Of a stretch of 64,000 nucleotides of DNA, positions 26,415 to 35,659 are shown piece by piece (position 1 is the stretch's first letter; every line of letters begins with the position of its first letter). The DNA is from Geomonas subterranea (lineage in GTDB: Bacteria; Desulfobacterota; Desulfuromonadia; Geobacterales; Geobacteraceae), in contig NZ_CP077683.1 of NCBI RefSeq assembly GCF_019063845.1, positions 1,364,001-1,428,000 on the forward strand, read 5' to 3'. Below the pieces are notes generated by a model. It did no database searches. It saw only the letters and a program-made list of their open reading frames with translations, and was not told the DNA's origin. Both the position numbers and the translations under genes were made by a program.

Positions 26415-26870
26415 ATAGAGACCGTCCACCTGCTCATCTTCGCCCTCGATGGCCAACGCTACGCCTTGAAGCTTGACCAGGTCACCAGGGTCATCAGGGC
26501 TGCGGCGCTCACCCCGGTCCCCCACGCCCCCGACATCGTTCTCGGCGTTCTCGACCTGCAAGGCGAGGTCATTCCCGTCATAAATCTGAGAAGACGTTTC
26601 CGGCTGCCGGAACGGAACATCGGTTGCGAGGATCAGTTCGTCGTGGCGCGAACCGGCAGACTCGCCCTGGCGCTCCACGTCGACGCGACGGAGGGTGTGT
26701 GCGAGCTGGCTGCCGGGGCGCTCCTGCCAGCGGACGACATCGTGCCGGGGACCGGATATCTCGCCGGCGTCACGAGGACCGCGGACGGCCTGGTGCTGAT
26801 CCACGACCTCGACACCCTGCTCTTCCCCGACGAAGAGGCGCAGATCCGTGCCGTCCTGGAAAAGGGATAG
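26415..26870 (+). CDS. cheW: CheW-like adaptor (first copy), with no canonical start codon
   Basis: A CheW-domain protein of about 151 aa that would couple the chemoreceptor to the CheA kinase. The fold starts with ETVHLLIFALDGQRYALKLD and continues with VLGVLDLQGEVIPVINLRRR, the core signature. The first strand lies upstream of the only in-frame canonical start, a TTG at 26466 without a ribosome site. A good GGAG (26404-26407) sits 7 nt before an ATA at 26415, which is therefore the best start; the next stop upstream is a TAG at 26376. Either AUA initiates or the base is a variant of ATG. The stop is 1 bp before the cheR GTG. Confidence 0.75.
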   Translation: METVHLLIFALDGQRYALKLDQVTRVIRAAALTPVPHAPDIVLGVLDLQGEVIPVINLRRRFRLPERNIGCEDQFVVARTGRLALALHVDATEGVCELAAGALLPADDIVPGTGYLAGVTRTADGLVLIHDLDTLLFPDEEAQIRAVLEKG

Positions 26871-26871
26871 C

Positions 26872-28347
26872 GTGAGCGAGGACCAGCATAACCATTGCCT
26901 GCGCAGTTTCTCCCGGTTCATCGCCATGAACATGGGACTGCACTTTCCCGAACGGCGCTTTCCGGAACTGGCCCAAAAGATGGCCGCTCTGGGACGCGAG
27001 TCCGGGTTCGTCGATCTGGACCACTACCTGTACCAGCTCATGGCCGCCCCGCTCTCCAGTGAACAGCTTAAAGCCTTAAGCGGGGCCTTGACCATCGGCG
27101 AAACCTACTTCCTGCGCGATCCAAAGAGCTACCGCGTGCTCGAAGAGCGGGTGCTCCCCGCGCTCATCGCGGCCCGACGCCGCGGCGGCAAGACCCTCAA
27201 GATCTGGAGCGCCGGCTGTTCCACCGGAGAGGAGCCCTACTCCATCGCCATCATCCTGACCCGGCTGTTGCGGGACCCCGGTGAATGGAAGATCACGCTC
27301 CTTGGAACCGACATCAACGAGGAAGCACTGGAGCGCGCCCGCAGAGGGGTGTACGGCAAATGGTCCTTCCGCAACGCCCCGGAATGGCTCATGGAATACT
27401 TCACTCCTCTTGGGGACGGCCAGTTCGAGATAATCCCGCGCATCCGGCAGATGGTGCAGTTCGGGCAACTGAACCTGGCCGGAGACGCGGCCGGAGCCGG
27501 TTCACTCACCAGCGGCATGGACGTCATCTTCTGCCGCAATGTGATGCTCTACTTCCATGCGGATCAGATCGAAAAGACGGTGGCCCGTTTGCACGGTGCA
27601 CTCAAGCAGGGGGGGTGGCTTTTCGTCGGCCCGACCGAAGTGGACCACCAGAAGCTGAGCGGATTCAGCTGCCACCACTTCGACGGCGCCGTGCTTTTGA
27701 GAAAAGGGGAACCGCGACGCAAAAGCGTGCGCCCGGCGGTCCTTCCCGGCCCCGGGGAAGCGTTCGCTGCCGCGCCGAGCCCGGCCGCGCCCCCGGCGAC
27801 CGGCGTCCCCCAGGCCCGATATACCGCCGGCGCCCCCGTACCGCCGGCGGATCAGCTCCCGGCAAGCGTCGAGCAGGCCCGCGCCGCGTACCGCGCGGGT
27901 GAGTACCTGGAGGCCGCCCGTCTTTCCCTGTCGGCGCCGCACCTCGCCGAATGCCTCACCCTGGCGGCGCGCTGCTACGCGAACCTCGGCCGCTACCAGG
28001 AGGCGCGTGAGCAGTGCGAAAAGGCCCTGCAGCTGGAGCGCCTGGACGCGCACAGCCACTACCTTTTTTCCATGATACTGGAGCAGCTGGGTGACGCGGA
28101 GGGTGCGGAGGCGTCGTTGAAGCGTGCGCTCTACCTGGACCACGACTACCTGCTCGCCTACTTCGCACTGGGGAACCTCTGCCGCAAGCGCGGTGAGATC
28201 CGGGAGGCCGAGCAGAGTTTCGCCAACGCCCTGCGCCTTCTGCAGCGCTACGATCCGGCCGAGGTCCTGCCGGAGGCCGAAGGGATCACGGCGGGGATGC
28301 TGTCACAGCTGATCAAGGGGATGAATGCCGGTTTGAGCCACAGGTAA
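26872..28347 (+). CDS. cheR: CheR-type chemoreceptor methyltransferase with TPR tail (WspC-like)
   Basis: 491 aa from the GTG at 26872 (AAGGGA upstream), immediately after the cheW stop. The N-terminal 280 residues are CheR: TIGETYFLRD, then the SAM-binding IWSAGCSTGEEPYSIA, and LLGTDINEEALERA. A Pro/Ala-rich linker (about 290-340) leads to TPR-like repeats (LAARCYANLGRYQEAREQCE, HYLFSMILEQLGDAEGAEAS). CheR with TPRs is typical of alternative-function chemosensory systems such as Wsp and Frz. It methylates glutamates on the receptor encoded downstream. Confidence 0.92.
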   Translation: MSEDQHNHCLRSFSRFIAMNMGLHFPERRFPELAQKMAALGRESGFVDLDHYLYQLMAAPLSSEQLKALSGALTIGETYFLRDPKSYRVLEERVLPALIAARRRGGKTLKIWSAGCSTGEEPYSIAIILTRLLRDPGEWKITLLGTDINEEALERARRGVYGKWSFRNAPEWLMEYFTPLGDGQFEIIPRIRQMVQFGQLNLAGDAAGAGSLTSGMDVIFCRNVMLYFHADQIEKTVARLHGALKQGGWLFVGPTEVDHQKLSGFSCHHFDGAVLLRKGEPRRKSVRPAVLPGPGEAFAAAPSPAAPPATGVPQARYTAGAPVPPADQLPASVEQARAAYRAGEYLEAARLSLSAPHLAECLTLAARCYANLGRYQEAREQCEKALQLERLDAHSHYLFSMILEQLGDAEGAEASLKRALYLDHDYLLAYFALGNLCRKRGEIREAEQSFANALRLLQRYDPAEVLPEAEGITAGMLSQLIKGMNAGLSHR

Positions 28348-28381
28348 GGCCGGCCGCACAACTAGTTTCAGGAGAAGGCGG

Positions 28382-28987
28382 ATGTCGGTGAAGAGTTCGA
28401 GCATAGATTGGGCCCTCCTGCTCAAGCGCCAGGAGGCCGCCTTCGCAGCGACGGGTGCGCCCTCACGCGACCCGGAGCGCGAGCAGGCGCTGCTCGAGGA
28501 GCGGGCGCGCCTTTTAAGGCAGAGACCCGGGGGGGGCACGCACGCGACCGGCATCCACTGCCTGGAATTCCTCCTCTCCGGCGAACGCTACGCCATCGAA
28601 CTTCCCTATGTCGCGGCGACCCTGCCGCTTACCGATTTCACGCCGCTTTTCTGCGCGCCTCCTTTCGTACTGGGGGTCACCAACCTGCGCGGACGCATCA
28701 TTTCCATCGTCGACCTGCGCCGTTTTTTCGAGCTGCCGGCCCTTGGCCTGTCCGACCTCAACCGGGTGATCGTGGTCAGCGGCGATGAAATGGAATTCGG
28801 AGTCTTGGCCGACCGCATCGTCGGCACGACCTCGGTCCCGGCCGGAGACTTTCTCCCCACGCCCGACACCTTCACCGGCCCCAGGGAGGAATTTGTCGCC
28901 GGTGTCACCGCCGACCGCCTCGCCCTGCTCGACATGGGACGGATACTCGCCGACCCGAGGATGGTTGTGCACGAAGAAGTGGGGTAG
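28382..28987 (+). CDS. cheW: CheW-like adaptor (second copy, WspD-like)
   Basis: 201 aa with a charged N-terminal extension (LLKRQEAAFAATGAPSRDPE) before a CheW domain from about residue 58 (IHCLEFLLSGERYAIELPYV, FVLGVTNLRGRIISIVDLRR). Having two CheWs, one of them extended, around the CheR-TPR gene follows the Wsp order B-C-D. GGAG precedes the ATG at 28382. It lies between cheR and the receptor gene. Confidence 0.92.
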   Translation: MSVKSSSIDWALLLKRQEAAFAATGAPSRDPEREQALLEERARLLRQRPGGGTHATGIHCLEFLLSGERYAIELPYVAATLPLTDFTPLFCAPPFVLGVTNLRGRIISIVDLRRFFELPALGLSDLNRVIVVSGDEMEFGVLADRIVGTTSVPAGDFLPTPDTFTGPREEFVAGVTADRLALLDMGRILADPRMVVHEEVG

Positions 28988-29033
28988 GACAACAGCTCTC
29001 AACTCAACCTCAACCTGATTCTTAGGGGGTTCC

Positions 29034-30890
29034 ATGCTGAACAACATGAAGATCCGTACCCGACTGGTTGCCGGCTTTTCCGTGCTGGTACTGTTCCTGA
29101 TCCTGATCGGGGGGCTCTCCCTGAAAAACATCGCCGCCGAAGGCGACCTTCTGAGCGAGTTTTACGAGCACCCGTTCACCGTCACCAACGCCATCCACCA
29201 GGTGGACAGCAATATCGTGCGCATGCACCGCGACATGAAGGACGTCGTGCTCTACGCCCACGACTCGGCCGACCTGGAAAGCTCCCTCCTCGACATCGAC
29301 AACTGCGAGCATACAGTCTACCAGCAGCTTGCAGTGGCCCGCGAAAAGTTCCTCGGCGAGAAGGGGAAGATCGACCAGATCAAGGAGTCCATGGACCAGT
29401 GGAAGGAGGTCCGGTCCCGGACGATCGCATTGGTGCGGCAGGGCAAGATAAATGAGGCCGTCGCGTTTCACAAGACCTACGCGCGCCGCACGGTTGCCAA
29501 GATCGACGCCCAGGTCAACGACGTACTCAAGTTCTCCTTTGGCAAAGCCCAGTCCTTCGCCCAGGAGTCCCGGCGCAACCAGAGTTCCACCTTCGCCATC
29601 ACCGCCATCCTCGTCGCCCTCGCCGGCATTCTCGCCGCCGTCATCGCCTTCGCCATCACCGGGTCCATCACCACCCCGCTCAACGACGCCGTGCAGGCCG
29701 CAGAGCGACTGGCCCAGGGTGACGTCTCCGTGGAGATCGGCAGTGGTTCCGCCGACGAGCTGGGACAGCTTCTGAGGGCGATGGGCAAGGTGGTGCACGC
29801 CCTGCGCGGCGTCGGGGAGACCGCCAACCGGATCGCCCTGGGCGACCTGGACGTCGACGTGGTGCTTCTGTCCGAGCGCGACGTGTTCGGCTCCGCCTTG
29901 CGCAACATGGTGGCCTCGCTCAACAGCCTCGCCGAAAACGCCGACCGCATCGCTTCGGGGGATCTGACCATCGAGGTGCTCCCCGCCTCACCCAAGGATC
30001 GGCTGGGGAACTCGTTCCGGGTCATGACCTGCAACCTTAGGGAGCTCACCGAGGAGATCGCCCAAGTCGTCAACGTCCTCGCCGGGTCAGCCGCCGAGAT
30101 CATGACCACCGTGAGCGAGCTCGCCTCCAGCTCGGCCCAGACCGCCACCTCCATCTCCGAGACCAACGCCACCGTGCAGGAGATCCGCCAGACCACCGAC
30201 CTCACCTCCCAGAAGTCGCGCCAGGTGTACGAGGGCGCCCACCGCTCGGCCCAGATCGCCCGCACCGGAAGGGAATCCGTTAACAGCGCCATAGACGGCA
30301 TGCAGGGGATCGACGAGCGCATGGGCTTCATCGCCGAGCGCATCGTCAACCTCTCCGAACAGAGCCAGGCCATAGGCGAGATCATCGCCACGGTCGCCGA
30401 CCTCGCCGAGCAGTCAAACCTCCTGGCGGTGAACGCCGCCATCGAGGCGGCCAAGGCGGGGGAACACGGCAAGGGGTTCGCCGTCGTCGCGCAGGAGGTG
30501 AAGAACCTGGCCACCCAGTCCAAGCAGGCCACCTCCCAGGTCAGAAACATCATCGGCCAGATCCAGAAAGCGACCACGGCGGCGGTCCTCGCCACCGAAC
30601 AGGGAAGCAAGGCGGTCGAGGCGGGCGTGAAACAGTCAAGCGAAGCCGGCGAGTCCATCCGACAGCTCGCCGCCAGCATCGAGGAATCCTCCAACGCCAC
30701 CCTGCAGATCGTCACATCCACCCAGGAGCAGGCCATCGGCATGGACCAGATCGCCATCGCCATCCAGAGCATCAACCAGGCCAGCGACCAGAACGTCGAA
30801 GGGTCGCGCCAGATCGAGGCCGCCGCCCGCAACCTCTACGAGCTGAACCAGAAGCTGCAGCAGCTGGTCAGCGGCTACAAGGTGGCGTGA
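29034..30890 (+). CDS. Methyl-accepting chemotaxis protein with several HAMP units
   Basis: 618 aa. A first membrane segment at about 13-35 ([20 protein letters not shown]) is followed by a 4-helix-bundle-type periplasmic sensor, then a second membrane segment at about 190-212. Three consecutive HAMP-like units follow ([47 protein letters not shown]), so signal passes through a poly-HAMP stack. The signalling hairpin [20 protein letters not shown] is intact. In order it takes the position of the receptor of a Wsp-like system, although Wsp operons usually begin with it. Confidence 0.94.
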   Translation: MLNNMKIRTRLVAGFSVLVLFLILIGGLSLKNIAAEGDLLSEFYEHPFTVTNAIHQVDSNIVRMHRDMKDVVLYAHDSADLESSLLDIDNCEHTVYQQLAVAREKFLGEKGKIDQIKESMDQWKEVRSRTIALVRQGKINEAVAFHKTYARRTVAKIDAQVNDVLKFSFGKAQSFAQESRRNQSSTFAITAILVALAGILAAVIAFAITGSITTPLNDAVQAAERLAQGDVSVEIGSGSADELGQLLRAMGKVVHALRGVGETANRIALGDLDVDVVLLSERDVFGSALRNMVASLNSLAENADRIASGDLTIEVLPASPKDRLGNSFRVMTCNLRELTEEIAQVVNVLAGSAAEIMTTVSELASSSAQTATSISETNATVQEIRQTTDLTSQKSRQVYEGAHRSAQIARTGRESVNSAIDGMQGIDERMGFIAERIVNLSEQSQAIGEIIATVADLAEQSNLLAVNAAIEAAKAGEHGKGFAVVAQEVKNLATQSKQATSQVRNIIGQIQKATTAAVLATEQGSKAVEAGVKQSSEAGESIRQLAASIEESSNATLQIVTSTQEQAIGMDQIAIAIQSINQASDQNVEGSRQIEAAARNLYELNQKLQQLVSGYKVA

Positions 30891-30926
30891 TGACCAGGAC
30901 CGCTGCAAACGTGGGGCCCTCGCGGC

Positions 30927-31661
30927 ATGCTTGACAGCGACGCCCTGCTCAAAGAACTCCTGGCGACCTTCGAACTGGAGGCGCGGGAGCACCTCGGGGA
31001 ACTCTCCTCCCTGCTCCTCTCGCTGGAGCGCGAGACGGAGGCGGCAGGACGCAACCCCCTGCTGGAGGCGATCTTCCGTCGCGTGCACACCCTGAAGGGG
31101 GCCGCGCACGCGGTGAACTTCCCGGACGTCGCCCTCGCGTGCCAGCGCCTCGAGGACGTGCTCGCCGGTCTCAAGCGTGGCGACCTCGCGCTCGGGCTGG
31201 AGCAGTTTGACTCGCTCCACGCCAGCGTCAACGCACTGAGCGACGGGCTGTTCCGGGGGCTGTCGGCTGCGGCGGCGCTGCCGGCGCCTTCCCCGGAAGA
31301 GTCCCCTCCCCTCCCCGCACCTCCCACCCGGGCGGTGCCGCACGAGGCGCCGGAGGTCACGGTCTCCCAGCGGCGGCAGGTGGCAACGCCTGTCCAGCCA
31401 CGCCCCACCCCCCCTCCCCCGGCCCGGGTGCCGGGGGTAAACCTGCCGCGCCGCCCCCCGCGGCCACGCGCCCGCAGGGGGACGAGACGGTCCGTGTCTC
31501 GGCACGATTGCTGGAAGAGCTTCTCTTGCAGTCAGAAGAGCTGGTTTCCGCCAAGCTCTCCGCGTCGGCCCTCCACGAAGAGCTGGCGGCCGCCGCCGCC
31601 GAGCTCGCCCAGCGCCATGGTGAGCGCAGCCGCGCGCACGAGACCGCCCGACGCGGCGTGA
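30927..31661 (+). CDS. cheA: CheA 5' part: Hpt domain and Pro-rich linker (frame 1 of a split cheA)
   Basis: Starts at ATG 30927 with a weak GTGGGG upstream, 37 bp after the receptor gene. Residues 1-110 form an Hpt domain with the phospho-acceptor His in RRVHTLKGAAHAVNF. A Pro/Ala-rich linker follows. After the C7 tract at 31408-31414 this frame runs into low-complexity Arg/Pro/Ser sequence with no CheA similarity and ends at 31661. The expected CheA continuation lies in the -1 frame. The functional product is therefore probably made by frameshifting or by a tract-length variant. Confidence 0.75.
   Translation: MLDSDALLKELLATFELEAREHLGELSSLLLSLERETEAAGRNPLLEAIFRRVHTLKGAAHAVNFPDVALACQRLEDVLAGLKRGDLALGLEQFDSLHASVNALSDGLFRGLSAAAALPAPSPEESPPLPAPPTRAVPHEAPEVTVSQRRQVATPVQPRPTPPPPARVPGVNLPRRPPRPRARRGTRRSVSRHDCWKSFSCSQKSWFPPSSPRRPSTKSWRPPPPSSPSAMVSAAARTRPPDAA
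31409..31415 (+). other. C_CCC_CCT slippery heptamer at the cheA frame change
   Basis: In the Hpt frame the codons are ACC, CCC, CCT. The run C7-T gives an X_XXY_YYZ heptamer; slipping back one base moves translation into the frame encoding the kinase core. A one-base contraction of the C tract would explain the same thing. Confidence 0.5.
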
Positions 31662-33217
31662 AGGGAGCCGGGGGGCGGGAGGCCGCGCTCTGCGTCCTGC
31701 TGGAGCAGAGCTGCCACGCCGAGCGGCAACTGGAAGGGCGCCTGCGCCTCCTGGAAAAGAGCGCCGACAAGCACCTGAGGTCGCTGCAGTCCATGCTCGA
31801 CCCTCTTCTCGAGGAGATGAAGAAGCTGCAGCTCCTTCCCGGCGCCACCGTCTGCGAACCGTTCGCGAAGCTCGTGCGGGATCTGTCACGCGAGTTGGGC
31901 AAGGAGGCGGATTTCACCTGTCTGGGGGGGGAGGTCGAACTCGACCGCCGCATCCTCGCCGAACTCAGGGAGCCGCTCCTGCACCTGGTACGGAACATGG
32001 TTGACCACGGCATAGAGGAGCCGCGGGAGCGAGAGGCCGCAGGGAAGCCTGCCAGGGGGTCCATCCGCGCCGAGATAAGGCTTCAGGATGCCAACCGCGC
32101 CGAGCTTATCCTCGAGGATGACGGCCGCGGCATCGACATCGACCGGGTGAAGGCTGCCGCTCTGCGGCTGGAGACGGCCCCGGCGGACCTTCTGGAGCGG
32201 ATGTCCGACCACGACGCGCTGCAGCTCGTCTTCGAAAGCGGCCTCTCCACCAGCACGTCCGTCGGGAGCGTCTCCGGGCGGGGTGTCGGACTTGCCATCG
32301 TGCGCCAGTCGCTCGAGCGCCTCGGGGGGCACGTGACCGTCTCCAGCACGCCCGGCGCCGGGACCGCGTTCCGGCTCGTGTTTCCCCTCTCCTTCGCCCG
32401 GATGCGCGGGTTGCTGGTGCAGGTGAGCGGTCGTGACTGCGTGATTCCGGCCGCCAGCGTAGAGCTGAGCGCGAGGGTGGCGCCCGACGGGGTGAAGCGG
32501 GTGGAGAACCGCGACACGGTGCTCGTGAACGGCGAGCTGGTGGCGCTGGTTTCGCTGGGGCGGATCCTCGAGGTGCCACGCAGCGCGCCGGGACCGGAGC
32601 AGGGGCCCTGCTTCGTGGTGCTGCACGCCGGCGAGAAGAGGATCGCGTTCGCCGTGGACCAGGTGCTGGGGGTCCAGGAGATCCTGGTCAAGCCGCTGGG
32701 ACGGCAGCTGTCGAGGGTCCGCAACGTGGCAGGTGCCACCATCCTCGGCAATGGGCGGGTGGTGCCTGTTCTCAACGTGGCCGACCTGTTCCGCTCGGCG
32801 CTCCTCGTTGATGCCCCAGCGCTCCCCTCCCCCACCCCCGTCGCGCAGGCGCGGCAAGTCTCGGTGCTCGTGGCCGAGGACTCCATCACCTCGCGCACGC
32901 TGTTGAAGAACATACTGGAATCGGCCGGCTACGATGTGCGCACCGCCGTGGACGGAATGGACGCGCTCTCCCAGCTCAGGGCCGGGTCCTGCGACGTGGT
33001 CGTCTCCGACATAGAAATGCCGCGCATGGACGGTTTCCAGCTCACCGCGGCGATACGCGCCGACGCGAAACTCTCGGCTCTTCCGGTAATCCTGGTGACC
33101 GGGCTCGAATCGCGCGGCGACCGGGAGCGGGGCATCGACGTAGGCGCCAGCGCCTACCTTGTGAAGAGCAGCTTCGATCAGGCCAACCTGATCGAGGTTA
33201 TTCAAAAACTTAGCTGA
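31415..33217 (+). CDS. cheA: CheA 3' part: kinase core, CheW-like and receiver domains (frame 2 of a split cheA)
   Basis: In this frame the linker runs straight into GDETVRVSARLLEELLLQSEEL, the normal junction before a CheA dimerisation domain. An independent start would have to be the TTG at 31508, which lacks a ribosome site and removes part of that segment. Then come HLVRNMVDHGIEEPRE (N box), LEDDGRGID and GRGVGLAIV (G boxes), a CheW-like domain (about 300-430) and a C-terminal receiver with VSDIEMPRMDG. CheA with a fused receiver is the WspE/FrzE layout. Confidence 0.88.
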   Translation, partial: SPGPGAGGKPAAPPPAATRPQGDETVRVSARLLEELLLQSEELVSAKLSASALHEELAAAAAELAQRHGERSRAHETARRGVKGAGGREAALCVLLEQSCHAERQLEGRLRLLEKSADKHLRSLQSMLDPLLEEMKKLQLLPGATVCEPFAKLVRDLSRELGKEADFTCLGGEVELDRRILAELREPLLHLVRNMVDHGIEEPREREAAGKPARGSIRAEIRLQDANRAELILEDDGRGIDIDRVKAAALRLETAPADLLERMSDHDALQLVFESGLSTSTSVGSVSGRGVGLAIVRQSLERLGGHVTVSSTPGAGTAFRLVFPLSFARMRGLLVQVSGRDCVIPAASVELSARVAPDGVKRVENRDTVLVNGELVALVSLGRILEVPRSAPGPEQGPCFVVLHAGEKRIAFAVDQVLGVQEILVKPLGRQLSRVRNVAGATILGNGRVVPVLNVADLFRSALLVDAPALPSPTPVAQARQVSVLVAEDSITSRTLLKNILESAGYDVRTAVDGMDALSQLRAGSCDVVVSDIEMPRMDGFQLTAAIRADAKLSALPVILVTGLESRGDRERGIDVGASAYLVKSSFDQANLIEVIQKLS

Positions 33218-33228
33218 CGAGGAAGCAT

Positions 33229-34287
33229 GTGATCAGAGTGCTGGTGGTTGAGGATTCCAAAACGGTGCAGCGCGCGCTGGTGGCCGCCTTCGAGGCCGAT
33301 CCCGGGATCGAGGTGATCGCTACGGCGGAGACCGGCGAGGAGGCCGTCGAGGCCGCGAGGACCCTGCGCCCCGACCTGATAACCATGGACATCAACCTCC
33401 CCGGCATGGACGGCTTCGACGCCACCCGGGCCATCATGTCCAGCTGGCCCGTCCCCATCGTCATCGTCACCGGGAAGATGAACCCGAGGGATTCCGCCAC
33501 ACTGTTCCGGGTGATGGAGGCCGGAGCCCTCATGGTTCTCTCCAAGCCGGACCCGGTGGGGACGCCGGGGTACCAGGCCTCGGTGGACAACCTGGTCCGC
33601 CACCTGAAACTGATGGCCGAGATCAAGGTGGTGCGACGCACCTTCCCGTCCGGCAAGGTCCCCCCCCGCACCGACCGGCCGGTCCCCCTTCCCCCGGTGC
33701 ATCCGGTCAAGGTGGTGGCGATCGGCGCCTCGACGGGAGGGCCGCCCCTCTTGCGCCAGATCCTCGCCGCGCTCCCCCCCCGCTTCCCCGCCGCGGTCGT
33801 GGTGGTGCAGCACATGGCGGTCGGTTTCACCGAGAATTTCGTGCACTGGCTGAACCGCAGCTCCACGCTCCCTGTAGAACTCGGCACCGACGGAGCGCAG
33901 TTGATCCCCGGCCAGGTCTACGTGGCGCCGGACAACTGCCACATGGAGGTGACCCCTTCCGGGAGGCTCCTCCTCACCGACGCCCCCCCGGAGTACGGGG
34001 TGCGCCCCTCGGTCTCGGCGCTGTTCCGGTCGGTGGCGCAAAGTTACGGCCGTCAGGCCATGGGGGTGCTCCTCACCGGCATGGGGAAGGATGGTGCGCT
34101 GGAGCTGAAGGCGATACGCGGGCGCGGCGGCATCACGGTCGCCCAGGACCGGGAAAGCTCCATGGTCTTCGGAATGCCGGGAGAGGCGATAGAGATCGAC
34201 GCGGCCCAGCACGTACTGCCGCCGGTGGGGATTATCGAACTGTTACGCAGTGTGAACAGCAAGGGCGCGAGCGCCGTCTCAAGTTAA
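33229..34287 (+). CDS. cheB: CheB protein-glutamate methylesterase
   Basis: A 352-aa protein starting at GTG 33229 after GAGGAAG. An N-terminal receiver (VVEDSKTVQRAL, MDINLPGMDG) is linked to a C-terminal methylesterase domain whose catalytic Ser, His and Asp lie in IGASTGGPPLL, VQHMAVGFTENF and LLTGMGKDGALE. It removes methyl groups from the receptor and so opposes CheR; phosphorylation by CheA should activate it (WspF-like). It begins 11 bp after the cheA stop. Confidence 0.95.
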   Translation: MIRVLVVEDSKTVQRALVAAFEADPGIEVIATAETGEEAVEAARTLRPDLITMDINLPGMDGFDATRAIMSSWPVPIVIVTGKMNPRDSATLFRVMEAGALMVLSKPDPVGTPGYQASVDNLVRHLKLMAEIKVVRRTFPSGKVPPRTDRPVPLPPVHPVKVVAIGASTGGPPLLRQILAALPPRFPAAVVVVQHMAVGFTENFVHWLNRSSTLPVELGTDGAQLIPGQVYVAPDNCHMEVTPSGRLLLTDAPPEYGVRPSVSALFRSVAQSYGRQAMGVLLTGMGKDGALELKAIRGRGGITVAQDRESSMVFGMPGEAIEIDAAQHVLPPVGIIELLRSVNSKGASAVSS

Positions 34288-34299
34288 GGAACGAACGTG

Positions 34300-35658
34300 A
34301 TGGAGATCGAAAACACGGCTGCTTTCACGCGGCACCACATACTGATCGTCGACGACAGCCCGACTCAGGCGAAACTATTGGAACAGATGCTGGCCGAACA
34401 GGGGTACCGGGTGCTGTGCGCCCGAAACGGCAGCGACGCGCTGGAGACGATCCGGTCCGCGCGCCCCGACCTGGTGATCAGCGACATCCTGATGCCGGAG
34501 ATGGACGGCTTCGAGCTCTGCCGCAGGGTCCGGCAGATGCCGGAGGCGGGGCAGCTTCCGATCATCCTGCTCACCCACCTGAACGACCCGGCAGACGTCT
34601 TGCACAGCCTCGAGGTCGGCGCTGACTACTTCGTCTCCAAGCCCTACAGCCGCAAGCTCCTCCTCTCCCGTATCCGCGCGGTGCTCGAAGGGGAACGGCT
34701 GTGCCGCCAGGGGGAGGCCGAGGGTGAGGTGTCCGTTGGCTACCGCGGGAGACAGTACCGGGTCCACGCCGATTGCGCGCATACCCTGGAACTGCTTTTG
34801 GCGACCTACGAGATGGCCGCAGAAAAAAACCAGGAACTCCTCGGGGCGCAGGCCCTTCTCTCCAAACTGAACCGTGAACTGGAGCAGCGGGTTCTGGAGC
34901 GCACGGCGGCGCTCACCCAGGAGACGGCGGAGCGCCTGCAGGCGCTGGAGGAGCTGCGCAAGAAGGACGAAGTGCTCATGCAGCAAAGCCGGCAGGCCGC
35001 CATGGGGGAGATGATCGGCAACATCGCACACCAGTGGCGCCAGCCCCTCAACGCCGTCGGGCTCCTGGTCCAGGACCTGACCCTCTCCTACGAGTACGGC
35101 AACTTCACCCGGGAGTACCTCGAGTCCAGCACCGGCAAGATCATGCAGATGATCCGGCACATGTCCCAGACCATCGACGACTTCCGGAACTTCTTCACAC
35201 CGGACAAGGAAAAGACCGAGTTTCACCTGGAGAAGGTGCTGCGGCGCACCCTGGCGCTGGTAGACGGCAGCCTCAACGACAAGGGGATAATCATAGAGCT
35301 GGAGGCGGGTGAGGTCCCCCCCGTGACCGGCCACCCCAACGAGTTTTCACAGGTTCTTTTGAACATCATCAACAACGCCATGGACGCCTTCTGCGAGAGG
35401 AAGGTACGGGCGCCACGGGTGAAGGTTACCCTTTCCAGCCACGACAAGAAGGCCGTGGTCACCATCGCCGACAACGCGGGGGGGATCCCCGACGGAGTCA
35501 TCGGCCGCATCTTCGAGCCCTACTTCACCACCAAGGAGCAGGGCAAGGGGACCGGCATCGGCCTCTTCATGGCCAAGAACATCGTGGAAAAGAGCATGAA
35601 CGGCTCCCTGACCGTCCGCAACACAGGGGAAGGCGCCGAGTTCAGGATAGAGGTTTGA
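34300..35658 (+). CDS. Hybrid response regulator/histidine kinase (REC-HisKA-HATPase)
   Basis: 452 aa from ATG 34300 (AAGGA upstream; a GTG one codon earlier is also possible). The receiver at 10-130 has the acceptor Asp in VISDILMPEMDG. A coiled coil (about 165-225) leads to the kinase: His in NIAHQWRQPLNAV, N box NIINNAMDAF, and G boxes ADNAGGIPDG and GKGTGIGLFMAKN. The receiver-first order suggests CheA-type phosphorylation controls kinase activity and passes the signal on to the kinase/regulator genes downstream. Confidence 0.92.
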   Translation: MEIENTAAFTRHHILIVDDSPTQAKLLEQMLAEQGYRVLCARNGSDALETIRSARPDLVISDILMPEMDGFELCRRVRQMPEAGQLPIILLTHLNDPADVLHSLEVGADYFVSKPYSRKLLLSRIRAVLEGERLCRQGEAEGEVSVGYRGRQYRVHADCAHTLELLLATYEMAAEKNQELLGAQALLSKLNRELEQRVLERTAALTQETAERLQALEELRKKDEVLMQQSRQAAMGEMIGNIAHQWRQPLNAVGLLVQDLTLSYEYGNFTREYLESSTGKIMQMIRHMSQTIDDFRNFFTPDKEKTEFHLEKVLRRTLALVDGSLNDKGIIIELEAGEVPPVTGHPNEFSQVLLNIINNAMDAFCERKVRAPRVKVTLSSHDKKAVVTIADNAGGIPDGVIGRIFEPYFTTKEQGKGTGIGLFMAKNIVEKSMNGSLTVRNTGEGAEFRIEV

Positions 35659-35659
35659 C

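Noticed and set aside
29477-30832. 451-codon minus-strand open frame opposite the chemoreceptor gene
   Set aside because: A Ser/Met/Ala-rich antisense frame with no recognisable domain, fully overlapping a clear MCP.
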